Positions 23,061-31,941 are shown, numbered from the stretch's first letter. The stretch is 64,000 nt of DNA from Nitrospira sp. BO4 (GCA_030144965.1 JAMPUU010000016.1:1-64000); one strand, 5' to 3'. Made by a program: numbers and translations. The notes: generated by a model from the sequence alone, not told the origin.

Positions 23061-24644
23061 CTACGCGGCCCGCCAATCGCGCGATAGCAGGAGGGACAGT
23101 GCCGGAAGGCCAACGAGCACAATCAACAGCGCGGATGGAGCCGCCAGTTGATAATACTCCTCGCTTGCTTCCAGCCAGACACGGATGGCCAATGTGTCGA
23201 ACCCCACAGGCCTCAGCAGCAACGTCGCAGGAAGCTCCTTCATCGTCTGCAGAAAAATGAGGACCCATGCCACAATCATCCCGTTACGGATCAGCGGCAG
23301 CGTGACACGTCGCCAAGTTTCCCGGACTCCGAGTCCTAAAGTACGGGCGGCCTCCTCGAGATTGGGGGTGATCTGTTGGATCGACGGCTCGAGCGATTGG
23401 AGGCCGGCGGGCAGGAAATGCAGCACATACGCGACGATCAACACGATCACAGTGCCATACAAGAACGGCATGACGTTTAAAAACAGGACCAGTACCGCAA
23501 GCGCCGCGACGGGTCCCGGCAGAACATAGCCGGCATAGGCCGCCTGCAAACAACCGAGATTGAGCCAGGTCGGTTTCCGGCTGGCGAGATACGCGAGCGG
23601 CAGTCCACCCAACACGGCAGCCGTCGCGGCCAGACTGGACAGTAGAGCGCTGTTCCAAATAAAACCGAAGAAACGAGCATCGAGAATCGCCTGGGCTTCC
23701 GAGGACAGACTCCACATCGCCAGCAGATAGACAGGGATCCCAAAGGCCAGGCCGGTGACGGTCGCCAGACAGGCCGTCAGTGCCGTCGCGTGCCACCATT
23801 CACACTGGATTCGTTGAGGCGCTCGATAGCGCCCTGTTGTCTGGTAAAACCGACTCTTACGGCGAAACCAGCGTTCGGTCAACAAAAACAGCAGCGCAAG
23901 CACGACCAGCAAGATGCTCAGGATGCTCGCCGCTTGATTGTCCGAGCGTCCGGTCATTTGCTGGAAGACGGCGTAGGTCAATGTTTGATAGCGCAGTAGG
24001 GAGACGGCGCCGAAGTCCGAAACGACATAGAGTACGACGAGTGCGACGCCGGCCACAATCGAGGGGCGTAACAACGGCAGAGTCACATGCAGCATGGTGC
24101 GCAGCTGGGATGCGCCGCACGTCCGAGCCACTTCTTCAAACGAGACGTTGAAGCTCAAAAGCGCGCTGCGTGTGAGCAGGTAGACGAATGGAAACGTATC
24201 GAGCGTCATGACAATGGTGACTCCCCAAAAACTTTGGGGAGAGAGGATTCTCGATTGCGGACCTGTGACCATTTGCCAGAGATGTTCCACAGGACCGCCG
24301 TAACCCAAGAGGTAGTTGTACACATAGGCCAAGACATAGGTCGGCATCGCCAGAGGAAGCACGAGGGCGACTTCCCAGAGACGTCGGCCTGGGAACTCGA
24401 ATCGTGTGACCATCCAGGCGGTCGATACGCCGAGCACGAGCGCGAGCAAGGCCACGGCGCCCGCCAGGGAGACCGTATTGAGCAGGAGTTCGGGGACACG
24501 AGTTGTCCAGAGACGGTGCCAGATTGTGGAGTCGGCCGATAAGGCCAGGGCGGTGACATAGCCCAACGGTAAAAGAATCAGCGCGGTACTCGCCAGTACT
24601 GCGAGTTGCAGAGATGAGACAGATAATCGGCGTACGGCAATCAC
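23061..24644 (-). CDS. fbpB: Ferric iron ABC transporter permease
   Basis: This 527-residue membrane protein starts at a GTG and holds two fused permease halves. Each half has the EAA-type loop of binding-protein-dependent importers: FEEVARTCGASQLRTMLHVTLPLLRPSI in the first and LEEAARTLGLGVRETWRRVTLPLIRNG in the second. About 12 hydrophobic helices are visible. This duplicated single-chain layout is typical of FbpB/SfuB/HitB iron(III) permeases. It lies 16 bases after the binding-protein gene and six bases before the ATPase gene. The protein moves Fe(III) from the periplasm to the cytoplasm and so completes the route begun by the outer-membrane receptor. Confidence 0.9.
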   Translation of the reverse strand: MIAVRRLSVSSLQLAVLASTALILLPLGYVTALALSADSTIWHRLWTTRVPELLLNTVSLAGAVALLALVLGVSTAWMVTRFEFPGRRLWEVALVLPLAMPTYVLAYVYNYLLGYGGPVEHLWQMVTGPQSRILSPQSFWGVTIVMTLDTFPFVYLLTRSALLSFNVSFEEVARTCGASQLRTMLHVTLPLLRPSIVAGVALVVLYVVSDFGAVSLLRYQTLTYAVFQQMTGRSDNQAASILSILLVVLALLFLLTERWFRRKSRFYQTTGRYRAPQRIQCEWWHATALTACLATVTGLAFGIPVYLLAMWSLSSEAQAILDARFFGFIWNSALLSSLAATAAVLGGLPLAYLASRKPTWLNLGCLQAAYAGYVLPGPVAALAVLVLFLNVMPFLYGTVIVLIVAYVLHFLPAGLQSLEPSIQQITPNLEEAARTLGLGVRETWRRVTLPLIRNGMIVAWVLIFLQTMKELPATLLLRPVGFDTLAIRVWLEASEEYYQLAAPSALLIVLVGLPALSLLLSRDWRAA

Positions 24645-24660
24645 AAATCTACGCGGCGAT

Positions 24661-25728
24661 CTACCGCATCCCCACTTGCTCGATGAGTAGAAGCGTAGGC
24701 TCTCGAAGTTCGGCGAGTTTGGTCAACGGCACCGAGGCCGTCCGGAAGCTCTTCCGTTCGACAAGCGACGAATCGGCCTTGACCTCAGGATGGAGCGGGT
24801 ATTCTTTGTCGAGGTCAGCGAACATCTTTTGACCAACCTCCGCGACAAGAAACTCCACCAGCAGCTTGGCGGCGTCAAAGCGGGACGTGTGTTTTAAGAT
24901 GCCGATCCCTGCCACGTTCATGATGGCCCCCATCCCGCCTGCCTGTTGATCGGGCATCATCACACCAAGTGGTGCGGTCGGTTGAACGGCGAGATGTCGA
25001 TAGACATAGTAATGGTTCACCACGCCCACCGAGACCTGACCTTTCGCAACCGCCTCGACGATTTGCGAGCTCTTCTGGTAGACGTGAGTTCCGGCATTAT
25101 TCCGGAGACCCTCGAGAAACCTCTTAGTTTGATCGTCGCCCAAACTGGCGCGTATGACCGAGACGCCCGCTTGCAAGTATTCGCTGCCGGCGTTCGGAAT
25201 GGCAATTTTGTCCTTCCACCTAGGATCGGCCAAGTCCAGCAATGATGTGATCTGGTCAGGCGTCACCATCGTGGTGTTGCACACGATGATCCAAAACCGA
25301 CCCGACAAGCCGATCCAGCTGTTGTCCGCCGCGCGAAATTGAGGGGGAATCGCCTGTTCAACCTCCGGCATGCTCGAGGGACGAAGGAGTCCGGCGGTGC
25401 GTGCCATCTCCAGACTTCCGGCATCATTACTGATAAACACATCGGCTGGACTCCGGCCGCCTTCCGCCTTTAACCGATTCACCAACTCGGTCGTGCCGGA
25501 TGACAGCAAGTCGACCTGAATGCCGGTTTTTGCCGTGAACGCATCCAGGACCGGCTTGATCAAGCGTTCCGATCGTCCGGAATAGACGATCAGCTTATCG
25601 GCGGCGGAGACTTCAGGGGGAGTTGGAAGCCATAAGACCGCCAGCAGACATGCCGCAAACACGCCGGCAAAGTTGAGGCGTACAGGAACGCCGATCGTGC
25701 GAGAGCATTGTCTGGGCCATCGATACAT
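24661..25728 (-). CDS. fbpA: Periplasmic ferric iron-binding protein
   Basis: The protein has 355 residues with a signal peptide ending near VSAADKLIVYSGR, a typical start of the mature FbpA/FutA family. Conserved features include a lobe with PADVFISNDAGSLEMARTAGLL, GLSGRFWIIVCN and the adjacent Tyr pair in NHYYVYRH, which provide phenolate ligands for Fe(III) in FbpA. An AAGGA site precedes the ATG. It is the first gene of fbpABC, with the Fur-family gene 79 bases upstream on the same strand. The protein captures ferric iron in the periplasm; whether released there by the flavin-linked module encoded nearby is an open, attractive possibility. Confidence 0.92.
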   Translation of the reverse strand: MYRWPRQCSRTIGVPVRLNFAGVFAACLLAVLWLPTPPEVSAADKLIVYSGRSERLIKPVLDAFTAKTGIQVDLLSSGTTELVNRLKAEGGRSPADVFISNDAGSLEMARTAGLLRPSSMPEVEQAIPPQFRAADNSWIGLSGRFWIIVCNTTMVTPDQITSLLDLADPRWKDKIAIPNAGSEYLQAGVSVIRASLGDDQTKRFLEGLRNNAGTHVYQKSSQIVEAVAKGQVSVGVVNHYYVYRHLAVQPTAPLGVMMPDQQAGGMGAIMNVAGIGILKHTSRFDAAKLLVEFLVAEVGQKMFADLDKEYPLHPEVKADSSLVERKSFRTASVPLTKLAELREPTLLLIEQVGMR

Positions 25729-25807
25729 GAAGGATCCTTATTTCAGAGGGAGGCAAGTTGAAATGAATAAGCTGCCTCAAAAAAATACCAGAAAAAAGAG
25801 GTGGGGA

Positions 25808-26245
25808 TCAATGACGGCAGCGGGAACAGAGACCATAGAGTTCCAGGCGGTGAGTTTGGATGGTAAAGCCGTTCCGTGATGCAACCTCTTCCTGCAGACG
25901 CTCAATGTCGCAGTTCTCGAATTCGACGATCTTCCCGCAGCCGGTGCATATGAGATGGTCGTGATGGCCTTTGTGTGAGATGTTGTCGTACTGAGTCTGC
26001 GTGCCGAAGTGCCGGGCCTGGGCCAGACCGGCCTCACAAAACAGGTTGAGCGTGCGGTAAATCGTTGCCAAACCCAGGTGCGGATCTTTTCGTGCCAGCT
26101 GGTGGTACATCTCCTCGGCCGTGATGTGCTCCTGCTTGAGAAACGCATCCAGGATCAGTTCACGCTGCCGAGTAAACTTGAGTTGGTGTTTCCCCAGATG
26201 GTCCTTCAGTACTCCCATTTCTTTGGTATGTTTGGACATCGCCAT
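25808..26245 (-). CDS. fur: Ferric uptake regulator family protein (Fur)
   Basis: The protein has 145 residues. The N-terminal winged helix (QLKFTRQRELILDAFLKQEHITAEEMYHQL and LGLATIYRTLNLFCEAGL) is that of Fur, where TIYRTL is the recognition helix. The C-terminal part has HKGHHDHLICTGCGKIVEF and ends GLCSRCRH, giving two CxxC pairs for structural zinc and the His cluster for the regulatory metal. Length and motifs fit Fur rather than Zur or PerR, but metal specificity is not certain from sequence. It heads the fbpABC-exbBD-tonB-fecIR-fecA series. It is the obvious regulator for the Fur boxes at 7745 and 13671. Confidence 0.88.
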   Translation of the reverse strand: MAMSKHTKEMGVLKDHLGKHQLKFTRQRELILDAFLKQEHITAEEMYHQLARKDPHLGLATIYRTLNLFCEAGLAQARHFGTQTQYDNISHKGHHDHLICTGCGKIVEFENCDIERLQEEVASRNGFTIQTHRLELYGLCSRCRH

Positions 26246-26395
26246 GAGACTCCGCCTCCTAGACCGGGATTAAAGACGAAATGGAGCAGCCGGTCAAGAG
26301 TGTTTCATACGAACTTATCCAGGAGTTCAGCTGCCTTTGACGGCTGCTCTCCGGCTGTCTATAGTAAAGCCGTCAAACTCATTGGTGGAGCGACG

Positions 26396-26992
26396 TTGCG
26401 AACACCCAATCAGATTACCGTCGACCGGGCGCTGTTGCTGTATGTCCTGCAGCTTGCGGAACGCCACGGCCAACTGAGCGATGTCAAGTTGCAGCAACTC
26501 TGCTTTCTCTGCGAGCTCCAAACCTTTGCCAAGGGCGTGCGCGCATTCCACTTTGAATTCTTTCGGTTTGCCTATGGCGCCTTCAGTAAAGATCTCGATA
26601 ACGACCTGACGTCCCTTCGCAGGAAAGGAAGGGTCGAAAACTTCATCGTGTCGGATCAAGCCAAGGACGAGGCGATTCCCTTGTTGTTAAAGGGGATCGA
26701 AGGGGTAGAGGCCAACGAGAAGGTGAAAGATATTATCGATGCTGTTGTGACCACATATGGCCCTCAAGATAGCAGCACGATTACGAACTCGGTGGAATTA
26801 GTCCAGCTCAGTACGCCGCAGGATCCGGAATTCAAGATCCCCATTCGAGACATTGTCTTCCATACGACTCTGCTGGTACCCCATCGGATCGACGTGCAGG
26901 CTGAATTTACCTTGACCACGGCAAGCTTGTCGAAGCTGAATGCCGCGCTGGGATACGATAGCCGGCCGGCGGTGGACATTCACAGTTGGTAG
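26396..26992 (+). CDS. SocA/Panacea-like (DUF4065-type) protein
   Basis: I choose the TTG at 26396 because GGTGGAG lies five bases upstream, giving 198 residues; a GTG at 26300 is an alternative. The core, RALLLYVLQLAERHGQLSDVKLQQLCFLCELQ followed by FHFEFFRFAYGAFSKDLDNDLTSLRRKGRV, resembles the Panacea (SocA, DUF4065) fold, where a GPxx-like segment is replaced by YGAFS. Panacea domains neutralise toxins of many kinds. No toxin gene is adjacent: upstream is fur on the other strand, and the convergent M32 peptidase overlaps its 3' end by 13 bases. It might therefore be a solitary regulator rather than an antitoxin. Family call is moderate. Confidence 0.55.
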   Translation: MRTPNQITVDRALLLYVLQLAERHGQLSDVKLQQLCFLCELQTFAKGVRAFHFEFFRFAYGAFSKDLDNDLTSLRRKGRVENFIVSDQAKDEAIPLLLKGIEGVEANEKVKDIIDAVVTTYGPQDSSTITNSVELVQLSTPQDPEFKIPIRDIVFHTTLLVPHRIDVQAEFTLTTASLSKLNAALGYDSRPAVDIHSW

Positions 26993-28512
26993 AGTTCGCC
27001 GTACTTCTGTTCCACATACTTCAGGAAAGGCCCAGGACTTACCGTGGAACCGGTCACCCGTTCGGCAAGATGCTCCGGTGTGAACATGCGGCCCCAACGG
27101 TGGATTTTTTGCTCGAGCCACCGGCGCAACATCATCAATCGCCCCGCCGCAATCTCATCCTCCAAATGGGGCATCTCCAGCTTGGCCTGCTCAAAGAACT
27201 GTACGGCATAGAGATTCCCGAGGGTATAGGTCGGAAAATACCCGAAGGCGCCGAACGACCAGTGCACGTCTTGCAACACCCCTTCGGCCTCGGAAGGCGG
27301 AACGAGGCCCAAGTATTCTTTCATCTTGTCGTTCCAGATCTCCGGTAAATCGTCCGGTTGAGTCTTGTCTTCCACGAGGTCTCGCTCGATCTCGAACCGC
27401 AGCATGATATGCAGATTGTAGGTTAGCTCATCGGCTTCCACGCGAATCAACGACGGTTTCACACGATTGATCGCGGCATAGAACCGGTCGACATCGATTC
27501 CCTGCAGCTGCTGGTGAAAGGTTTGCTGCAGAATTGGATAAAAAAATCGCCAGAAGGGGCGGGATCGCCCCACGCAATTTTCCCAGAGACGGGATTGGCT
27601 CTCATGGATGCCGAGGGAAACCGAATCGCCCAGCGGCGTGCCGAAGTACTGTTGATCCAGGCCCTGATCGTATAGCCCGTGGCCACCCTCGTGGATACAA
27701 CTGAAAAGGCAGGACTGCAATTCATGTTCATGCACGCGGGTTGTCACACGTACGTCGGTCGGATGGAACGAGGTGGTGAAGGGATGTGCCGAGAGATCCA
27801 ATCGACCCCGCTTGAAGTCATACCCCATTGCGATCAGGACCAGTCGGCCGAACTCCAGCTGCCGATCCTGATCGTAGGAGTGATTCAGGATATTATCATC
27901 GATGTGAACCCGGCTCTGAGTGATTTGTTTCAGCAACGGCACCAGACGGGATTTGAGCGCAGCAAATACCGGCTGGAGGCCGGCAATGGTCGCACCCGGT
28001 TCATAGACGTCCAAGAGCGCGTCATAGGGTGACTCCTGATAGCCGAGATAGTGCGCTTCTTCGCGTTTGAGCTGGAGCACGGTCCGGAGATTCCGGAGGA
28101 ACAGGGAAAATTTGTTTTGTTCTTTCGCCTCGACCCATACTTGCTGCGCGAGGGAACATTCGCGGCTCAGTGTCACGACGAAATCAGACGGCAGTTTCTT
28201 CGCACGGCTGAAATCCCGCCATATCTCCCGCAACAGCGACCGCGACGGCCCATCCCAGATTTCACCGGCCTGGTCGGCTGCCTGGCCGGTCGCAGGATCC
28301 ACCCATTGTGACAGGAGGTCCTGAACCTCCGAGGAGACGAGCTTCTGATGGGCCAAACCCTGAAGCACCGCGATCTGCTCAGCCCTCGCTTCGCCTCCAC
28401 CGGCAGGCATGTACGTTTCCTGATCCCATGAAAGGACCGACGCAGCGCTGTTGATACGCTGAATTTCCAGGAGTCTGGTCGTGAGAGGTTCTAGCGTGGC
28501 GAGGGTCTTCAA
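26980..28512 (-). CDS. M32 family metallocarboxypeptidase (Taq carboxypeptidase)
   Basis: The protein has 510 residues, normal for family M32. The zinc-binding motif is HEGGH in CIHEGGHGLYDQG, with the downstream Glu in LGIHESQSRLWENCVGRS, a family signature. The N-terminus (RINSAASVLSWDQETYMPAGG) is also typical, as is the C-terminal FGYFPTYTLGNLYAVQFF. These cytoplasmic enzymes remove C-terminal residues from peptides. The gene is single, convergent with the SocA-like gene (13-base overlap) and divergent from the O-methyltransferase gene. It seems to be a housekeeping function unrelated to its neighbours. Confidence 0.92.
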   Translation of the reverse strand: MKTLATLEPLTTRLLEIQRINSAASVLSWDQETYMPAGGGEARAEQIAVLQGLAHQKLVSSEVQDLLSQWVDPATGQAADQAGEIWDGPSRSLLREIWRDFSRAKKLPSDFVVTLSRECSLAQQVWVEAKEQNKFSLFLRNLRTVLQLKREEAHYLGYQESPYDALLDVYEPGATIAGLQPVFAALKSRLVPLLKQITQSRVHIDDNILNHSYDQDRQLEFGRLVLIAMGYDFKRGRLDLSAHPFTTSFHPTDVRVTTRVHEHELQSCLFSCIHEGGHGLYDQGLDQQYFGTPLGDSVSLGIHESQSRLWENCVGRSRPFWRFFYPILQQTFHQQLQGIDVDRFYAAINRVKPSLIRVEADELTYNLHIMLRFEIERDLVEDKTQPDDLPEIWNDKMKEYLGLVPPSEAEGVLQDVHWSFGAFGYFPTYTLGNLYAVQFFEQAKLEMPHLEDEIAAGRLMMLRRWLEQKIHRWGRMFTPEHLAERVTGSTVSPGPFLKYVEQKYGELYQL

Positions 28513-28620
28513 TCCGGCCTCCTTCTCGTTTCACGTATGTTAATATCCGAATCCGCTGGCGCGGACCTTCGCAGTGTACGCAGCACAGCAATCTTTTTCA
28601 AACGATCGAAAGGCATTCTG

Positions 28621-29268
28621 ATGAACAAACTTGTTCCGTCCGAGATCGAAGCGTACGCCGAAGCGCATTCCATCCCGGAGTCTTCTGTTTGTCGGGCCCT
28701 CCGTGAAGAAACCCATCGAACGATGGCGTATCCCCAGATGCTGGTCGGCCCGCTGGAAGGGGCATTTCTGAAAATCATGACGCAGCTGGTAGGCGCAAAA
28801 CAGGTACTCGAGATCGGGATGTTCACGGGCTACAGCGCGTTGTGTTTTGCGGAAGCCCTACCCCCTGATGGAGCTGTTCTTACGTGCGAGATCGACGAAA
28901 AGTCCGCGGCATTGGCCCGGCGCCATATTGCAAACGCTCCGTTTGGAAGCAAGATCAACATTCGAATGGGCCCGGCCCTTGATACCATGAGAACACTGAC
29001 CGGCCCGTTCGACGTGATCTTCATCGATGCGGACAAAGCGAATTACCTCAATTACTACTGGCGTTCGCTCGAGCTGCTTGCTCCAAACGGTGTCATCTTG
29101 ATCGATAACGTGCTGTGGAGCGGAGAGGTCTTGAAGCAGCCGCCGCCGGATGAGTCTACCGCCGCCATTCAGGAGCTGAACCGGACGGTCTCGGCGGATC
29201 CACGTGTGAGCGCGGTACTGGTCACGATTCGGGACGGAATCCTGATGGTGAGACGGGCTCGGAACTAG
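28621..29268 (+). CDS. SAM-dependent O-methyltransferase (caffeoyl-CoA/catechol type)
   Basis: The ATG at 28621 (GAAAGG upstream) gives 215 residues. Motif I is VLEIGMFTGYSAL, followed by the acidic CEIDEK, then FDVIFIDADKANYLNYY and LIDNVLWSGEVL, which are hallmarks of the cation-dependent class I O-methyltransferase family (pfam Methyltransf_3). The Asp residues in FIDADK and DNV ligate the divalent metal in this family. Its substrate in bacteria is usually unknown. A hairpin at 29316-29350 ends the transcript, which separates it from the SLATT-like gene. I see no link to the conflict module apart from adjacency. Confidence 0.88.
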   Translation: MNKLVPSEIEAYAEAHSIPESSVCRALREETHRTMAYPQMLVGPLEGAFLKIMTQLVGAKQVLEIGMFTGYSALCFAEALPPDGAVLTCEIDEKSAALARRHIANAPFGSKINIRMGPALDTMRTLTGPFDVIFIDADKANYLNYYWRSLELLAPNGVILIDNVLWSGEVLKQPPPDESTAAIQELNRTVSADPRVSAVLVTIRDGILMVRRARN

Positions 29269-29315
29269 GTTATCCTTCCTGTCCAAACGCGTTGATCATT
29301 CCATTTGCTAGGTAT

Positions 29316-29350
29316 AGAGTTCAAACCGCTGCGTTCAGCGTCTGAACTCT
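29316..29350 (+). terminator. Hairpin between O-methyltransferase and SLATT-like gene
   Basis: AGAGTTCA pairs with TGAACTCT and, inside, CGCTG with CAGCG, followed by TTTGCT. It lies 47 bases after the methyltransferase stop and 16 bases before the next ATG, so it probably ends one transcript; it could alternatively sit in the leader of the next gene. Confidence 0.55.
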
Positions 29351-29366
29351 TTGCTGTGAGGTACCC

Positions 29367-29930
29367 ATGCTCAAAAAGCCGCAAGACCATGAGCACATGC
29401 GGGCCGAGATGAACAAGCTCATTGCGGCGCTGGAGTTGCCGGACCTGAACAAACAATTCCTTCGAGCGCGGTGGCTGGAACAGGTCATTTGGATGGAAGA
29501 CAAGGCGTGGGATTCTGTCCGGTGGTATTACACTCTGCGGCTCACGACGATTATCGGGGGCGTCATCGTACCGGCGCTGGTCAGTCTGAACTTGGGCAAC
29601 GGTGCCGACGGTGCGATCAAAATGATCACGTTCGCGGTCAGTTTGGTGGTGGCGCTGAGTGCCGCCGTGGAAGAGTTCTTTCACTATGGCGAACGCTGGC
29701 GCCACTATCGGCGCACGGTCGAATCGCTCAAGAGCGAAGGCTGGCAGTTCTTCCAGCTCAGTGGACCCTACGTGAACCTGAGCCATGTTCAGGCCTATCC
29801 GGGATTTGCCGCGCGAGTCGAGGAGCTCAGCCGTGAGGAGGTCGAGACTTACACGACGCAGGTGGTGAAAGAAAAAAAGGAGAAGGACGAGAGTGCCTCC
29901 TCCGTGGCAGGACGAAGTAAGACGGATTGA
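29367..29930 (+). CDS. SLATT/DUF4231-like two-helix membrane protein
   Basis: The protein has 187 residues. After an amphipathic N-terminal segment (RARWLEQVIWMEDKAWDSVRWYYTLRLTTI) come two close transmembrane helices (IIGGVIVPALVSLNLG and IKMITFAVSLVVALSAAVEE), then a soluble helix with HYGERWRHYRRTVESLKSEGWQFF. This pattern, helices then an YRxxxExLK-like region, matches DUF4231/SLATT proteins, predicted pore-forming effectors in nucleotide-dependent immune systems. The C-terminal tail is highly charged (VVKEKKEKDES). It ends 17 bases before the start of the TIR/NDT-like gene. Membrane disruption on activation is the family hypothesis, not shown here. Confidence 0.75.
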   Translation: MLKKPQDHEHMRAEMNKLIAALELPDLNKQFLRARWLEQVIWMEDKAWDSVRWYYTLRLTTIIGGVIVPALVSLNLGNGADGAIKMITFAVSLVVALSAAVEEFFHYGERWRHYRRTVESLKSEGWQFFQLSGPYVNLSHVQAYPGFAARVEELSREEVETYTTQVVKEKKEKDESASSVAGRSKTD

Positions 29931-29947
29931 TCAGAAGAGGAACGTGT

Positions 29948-31894
29948 ATGAAACCCCATGCATTTGTCGCGATGCCGTTTGGTGTGAAGAAGGACAGCCA
30001 AGGCAACGACATTGATTTCAATCGCGTATATACGGAGCTGATCAAGCCGGCGTTGGAGTCGGCGGGGCTGGAGGTGTTCCGGGCAGATGAAGAGCAGCGC
30101 GCCGGAGGGATTTTGCCCGATATGTTCCAGGAGCTGCTCATTGCCGACCTCGTTGTTGCTGATCTGACGATTGACAATCCCAATGTCTGGTACGAGCTCG
30201 GTGTGAGACATGCGCTGCGGGCACGCGGTGTCGTGCTGATCAGCGGCGGACAGGTGCCGACGGCATTTGACCTTTATACCGATCGCAAACTGCGCTACTC
30301 CATCAAGGATCGTGGACCGGACCCGGCGGCCTTGGAGTTAGAGAGATCGAAATTGGCCAATATGGTAAAGGCCACAATGGAATCGTGGCAGGGACGCAAG
30401 GTCAGCCCGGTGTATTCCCTGCTCGATCACTTGCAAGAGCCTCAGTGGCGAGATCTCCTGCTCGCCAAGCGCAACGAGTTCAGCATGGCCTATGAGGCGT
30501 GGAAGAGCCGGATGGAAGTGGCGCGTCAGAGAAACCACGTCGGCGACATCCTGGTGCTTGCCGACGAAACGCCGACGCAGGCGCTGTGGATAGAATCGCG
30601 CCGCGCTGCCGGGAATAGCCTGATCAAACTACGGCAGTTCGATTTCGCGCTGGAGCAGTTCGAGTCGGCGCTAAAGCTCGATGCCGAGGACAAGCCAAGC
30701 CGCGAGAAGAAAGCCGTGTGCCTGGGGCGACTCGGCCGCTACGAAGAGGCACGGGAGTACACGCGTCAGCTCACGGAGAATTACCCCTCTGATTCAGAAG
30801 TCTGGGCGTTGGCGGGGCGAGTGGAGAAGGACAACTGGGTCCAGCGTTGGCGCAGGCCCGACAGCACTCCCGCACAGATGCGTGCCGCGGCGGCGGCTGA
30901 GCAGGCGAGCCTCGAACAAGCCATCGAGCCGTACCACAAAGCGTTCATTGCCGATCCTTCCCACTTTTACTCGGGCATCAATTCGCTGACGCTGCATCTG
31001 CTGCTTGAGCATCTCGGCGGACAACCGAACCGAACCGTGATCGACAACCTGATTGGCGGCGTACTATGGGCGAGCCTTACGGCGCAAGAACGAGACAAGA
31101 AAGATTATTGGGCGCGGGCGAGCTACGCCGAGGTGTGCCTCCTGGTCAACCCGAGGGACACAGTGATTCGTGAGTACCGCGCCGCGATGGCCGCTGCCGA
31201 CCGAGACTGGTTTGCGCTCGATTCATCCCGGCAGACGTTGGAACTGCTGCGCGATCTCGAATTCAGGTCTGAGGAGACCGCCGCCGCACTGGCAATCGTC
31301 GAGGCCGAGATCCGGCGAGCGACCCCGCCGTTTTCGCCGCGACGGGTTTTCCTCTTCAGCGGACACATGATCGATAAACCGGGACGGCAACCGCCTCGGT
31401 TTCCTGCCTCCAAAGAACCGGTTGCGGCTCAGAAGATTGCCGAGGCCTTGCAGAACCTCGACGCCGGTCCGGAAGACCTGGCTCTGACGCAAGGTGCGTG
31501 TGGCGGCGATCTGCTCTTTACCGAGGCTTGTCAGCAGCGAGGGGTCAAGGTTCAGTGGCTCCAGCCATTCGACGAACCAACTTTTATCCAGAAGTCGGTG
31601 GTCTGTCACGGCGAATCGTGGCGCGAGCGATATTACAAGGCCAAAGCCAAGCTCATGGCGACTGTTCGCTCAACTCCGGAAAGTCTTGGCCCTCCTCCGA
31701 AAGATGCTGATCCCTATGAACGCTGTAACCTCTGGCTCCTCTATACTGCCCTGTCCTATGGCATCGACAAGGTTCAGTTTGTCTGTCTCTGGGACGGTGG
31801 TGGAGGTGATGGCCGTGGTGGCACAGCGCATATGTATCAGGAAGTGAACCGTCGGACTGGTCAGGTGACCTGGATCGATAGCCGGACTCTGTAG
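29948..31894 (+). CDS. TIR/nucleoside deoxyribosyltransferase-like, TPR (DUF4071-like) and SLOG-like protein
   Basis: The ATG at 29948 (AGAGGAA upstream) gives 648 residues. The N-terminus, HAFVAMPFG followed by FNRVYTELIKPALESAGLEVFRADE and LLIADLVVADLTIDNPNVWYELGVRHAL, is a TIR- or NDT-like Rossmann domain. The middle (about residues 160-440) is helical with TPR-like units such as FDFALEQFESALKLD and matches the DUF4071 (TRAFs-binding-type) arrangement. The C-terminal 190 residues (VFLFSGHMIDKPGRQPPRF, LALTQGACGGDLLFTEACQQRG) look like a SLOG nucleotide-binding domain, with GGD. TIR and SLOG families process or sense nucleotides such as NAD derivatives; here the protein is flanked by SLATT and caspase genes. 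Likely a sensor or nucleotide-signal enzyme; its activity is not known. Confidence 0.72.
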   Translation: MKPHAFVAMPFGVKKDSQGNDIDFNRVYTELIKPALESAGLEVFRADEEQRAGGILPDMFQELLIADLVVADLTIDNPNVWYELGVRHALRARGVVLISGGQVPTAFDLYTDRKLRYSIKDRGPDPAALELERSKLANMVKATMESWQGRKVSPVYSLLDHLQEPQWRDLLLAKRNEFSMAYEAWKSRMEVARQRNHVGDILVLADETPTQALWIESRRAAGNSLIKLRQFDFALEQFESALKLDAEDKPSREKKAVCLGRLGRYEEAREYTRQLTENYPSDSEVWALAGRVEKDNWVQRWRRPDSTPAQMRAAAAAEQASLEQAIEPYHKAFIADPSHFYSGINSLTLHLLLEHLGGQPNRTVIDNLIGGVLWASLTAQERDKKDYWARASYAEVCLLVNPRDTVIREYRAAMAAADRDWFALDSSRQTLELLRDLEFRSEETAAALAIVEAEIRRATPPFSPRRVFLFSGHMIDKPGRQPPRFPASKEPVAAQKIAEALQNLDAGPEDLALTQGACGGDLLFTEACQQRGVKVQWLQPFDEPTFIQKSVVCHGESWRERYYKAKAKLMATVRSTPESLGPPPKDADPYERCNLWLLYTALSYGIDKVQFVCLWDGGGGDGRGGTAHMYQEVNRRTGQVTWIDSRTL

Positions 31895-31923
31895 CTTGGG
31901 AGCACACCGACCCTAGCCTATTT

Positions 31924-31941
31924 CGATACAGTGCTGTATCG
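31924..31941. promoter_or_regulatory. 18-base palindrome in the gap before the caspase-like gene
   Basis: CGATACAG-tg-CTGTATCG is a perfect inverted repeat 29 bases after the preceding stop. A two-base spacer makes a hairpin poor, so an operator is more likely than a terminator. The rest of the 357-base gap (31895-32251) shows only an AAGGAG ribosome-binding site before the caspase-like ATG; I see no other gene. Confidence 0.35.
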
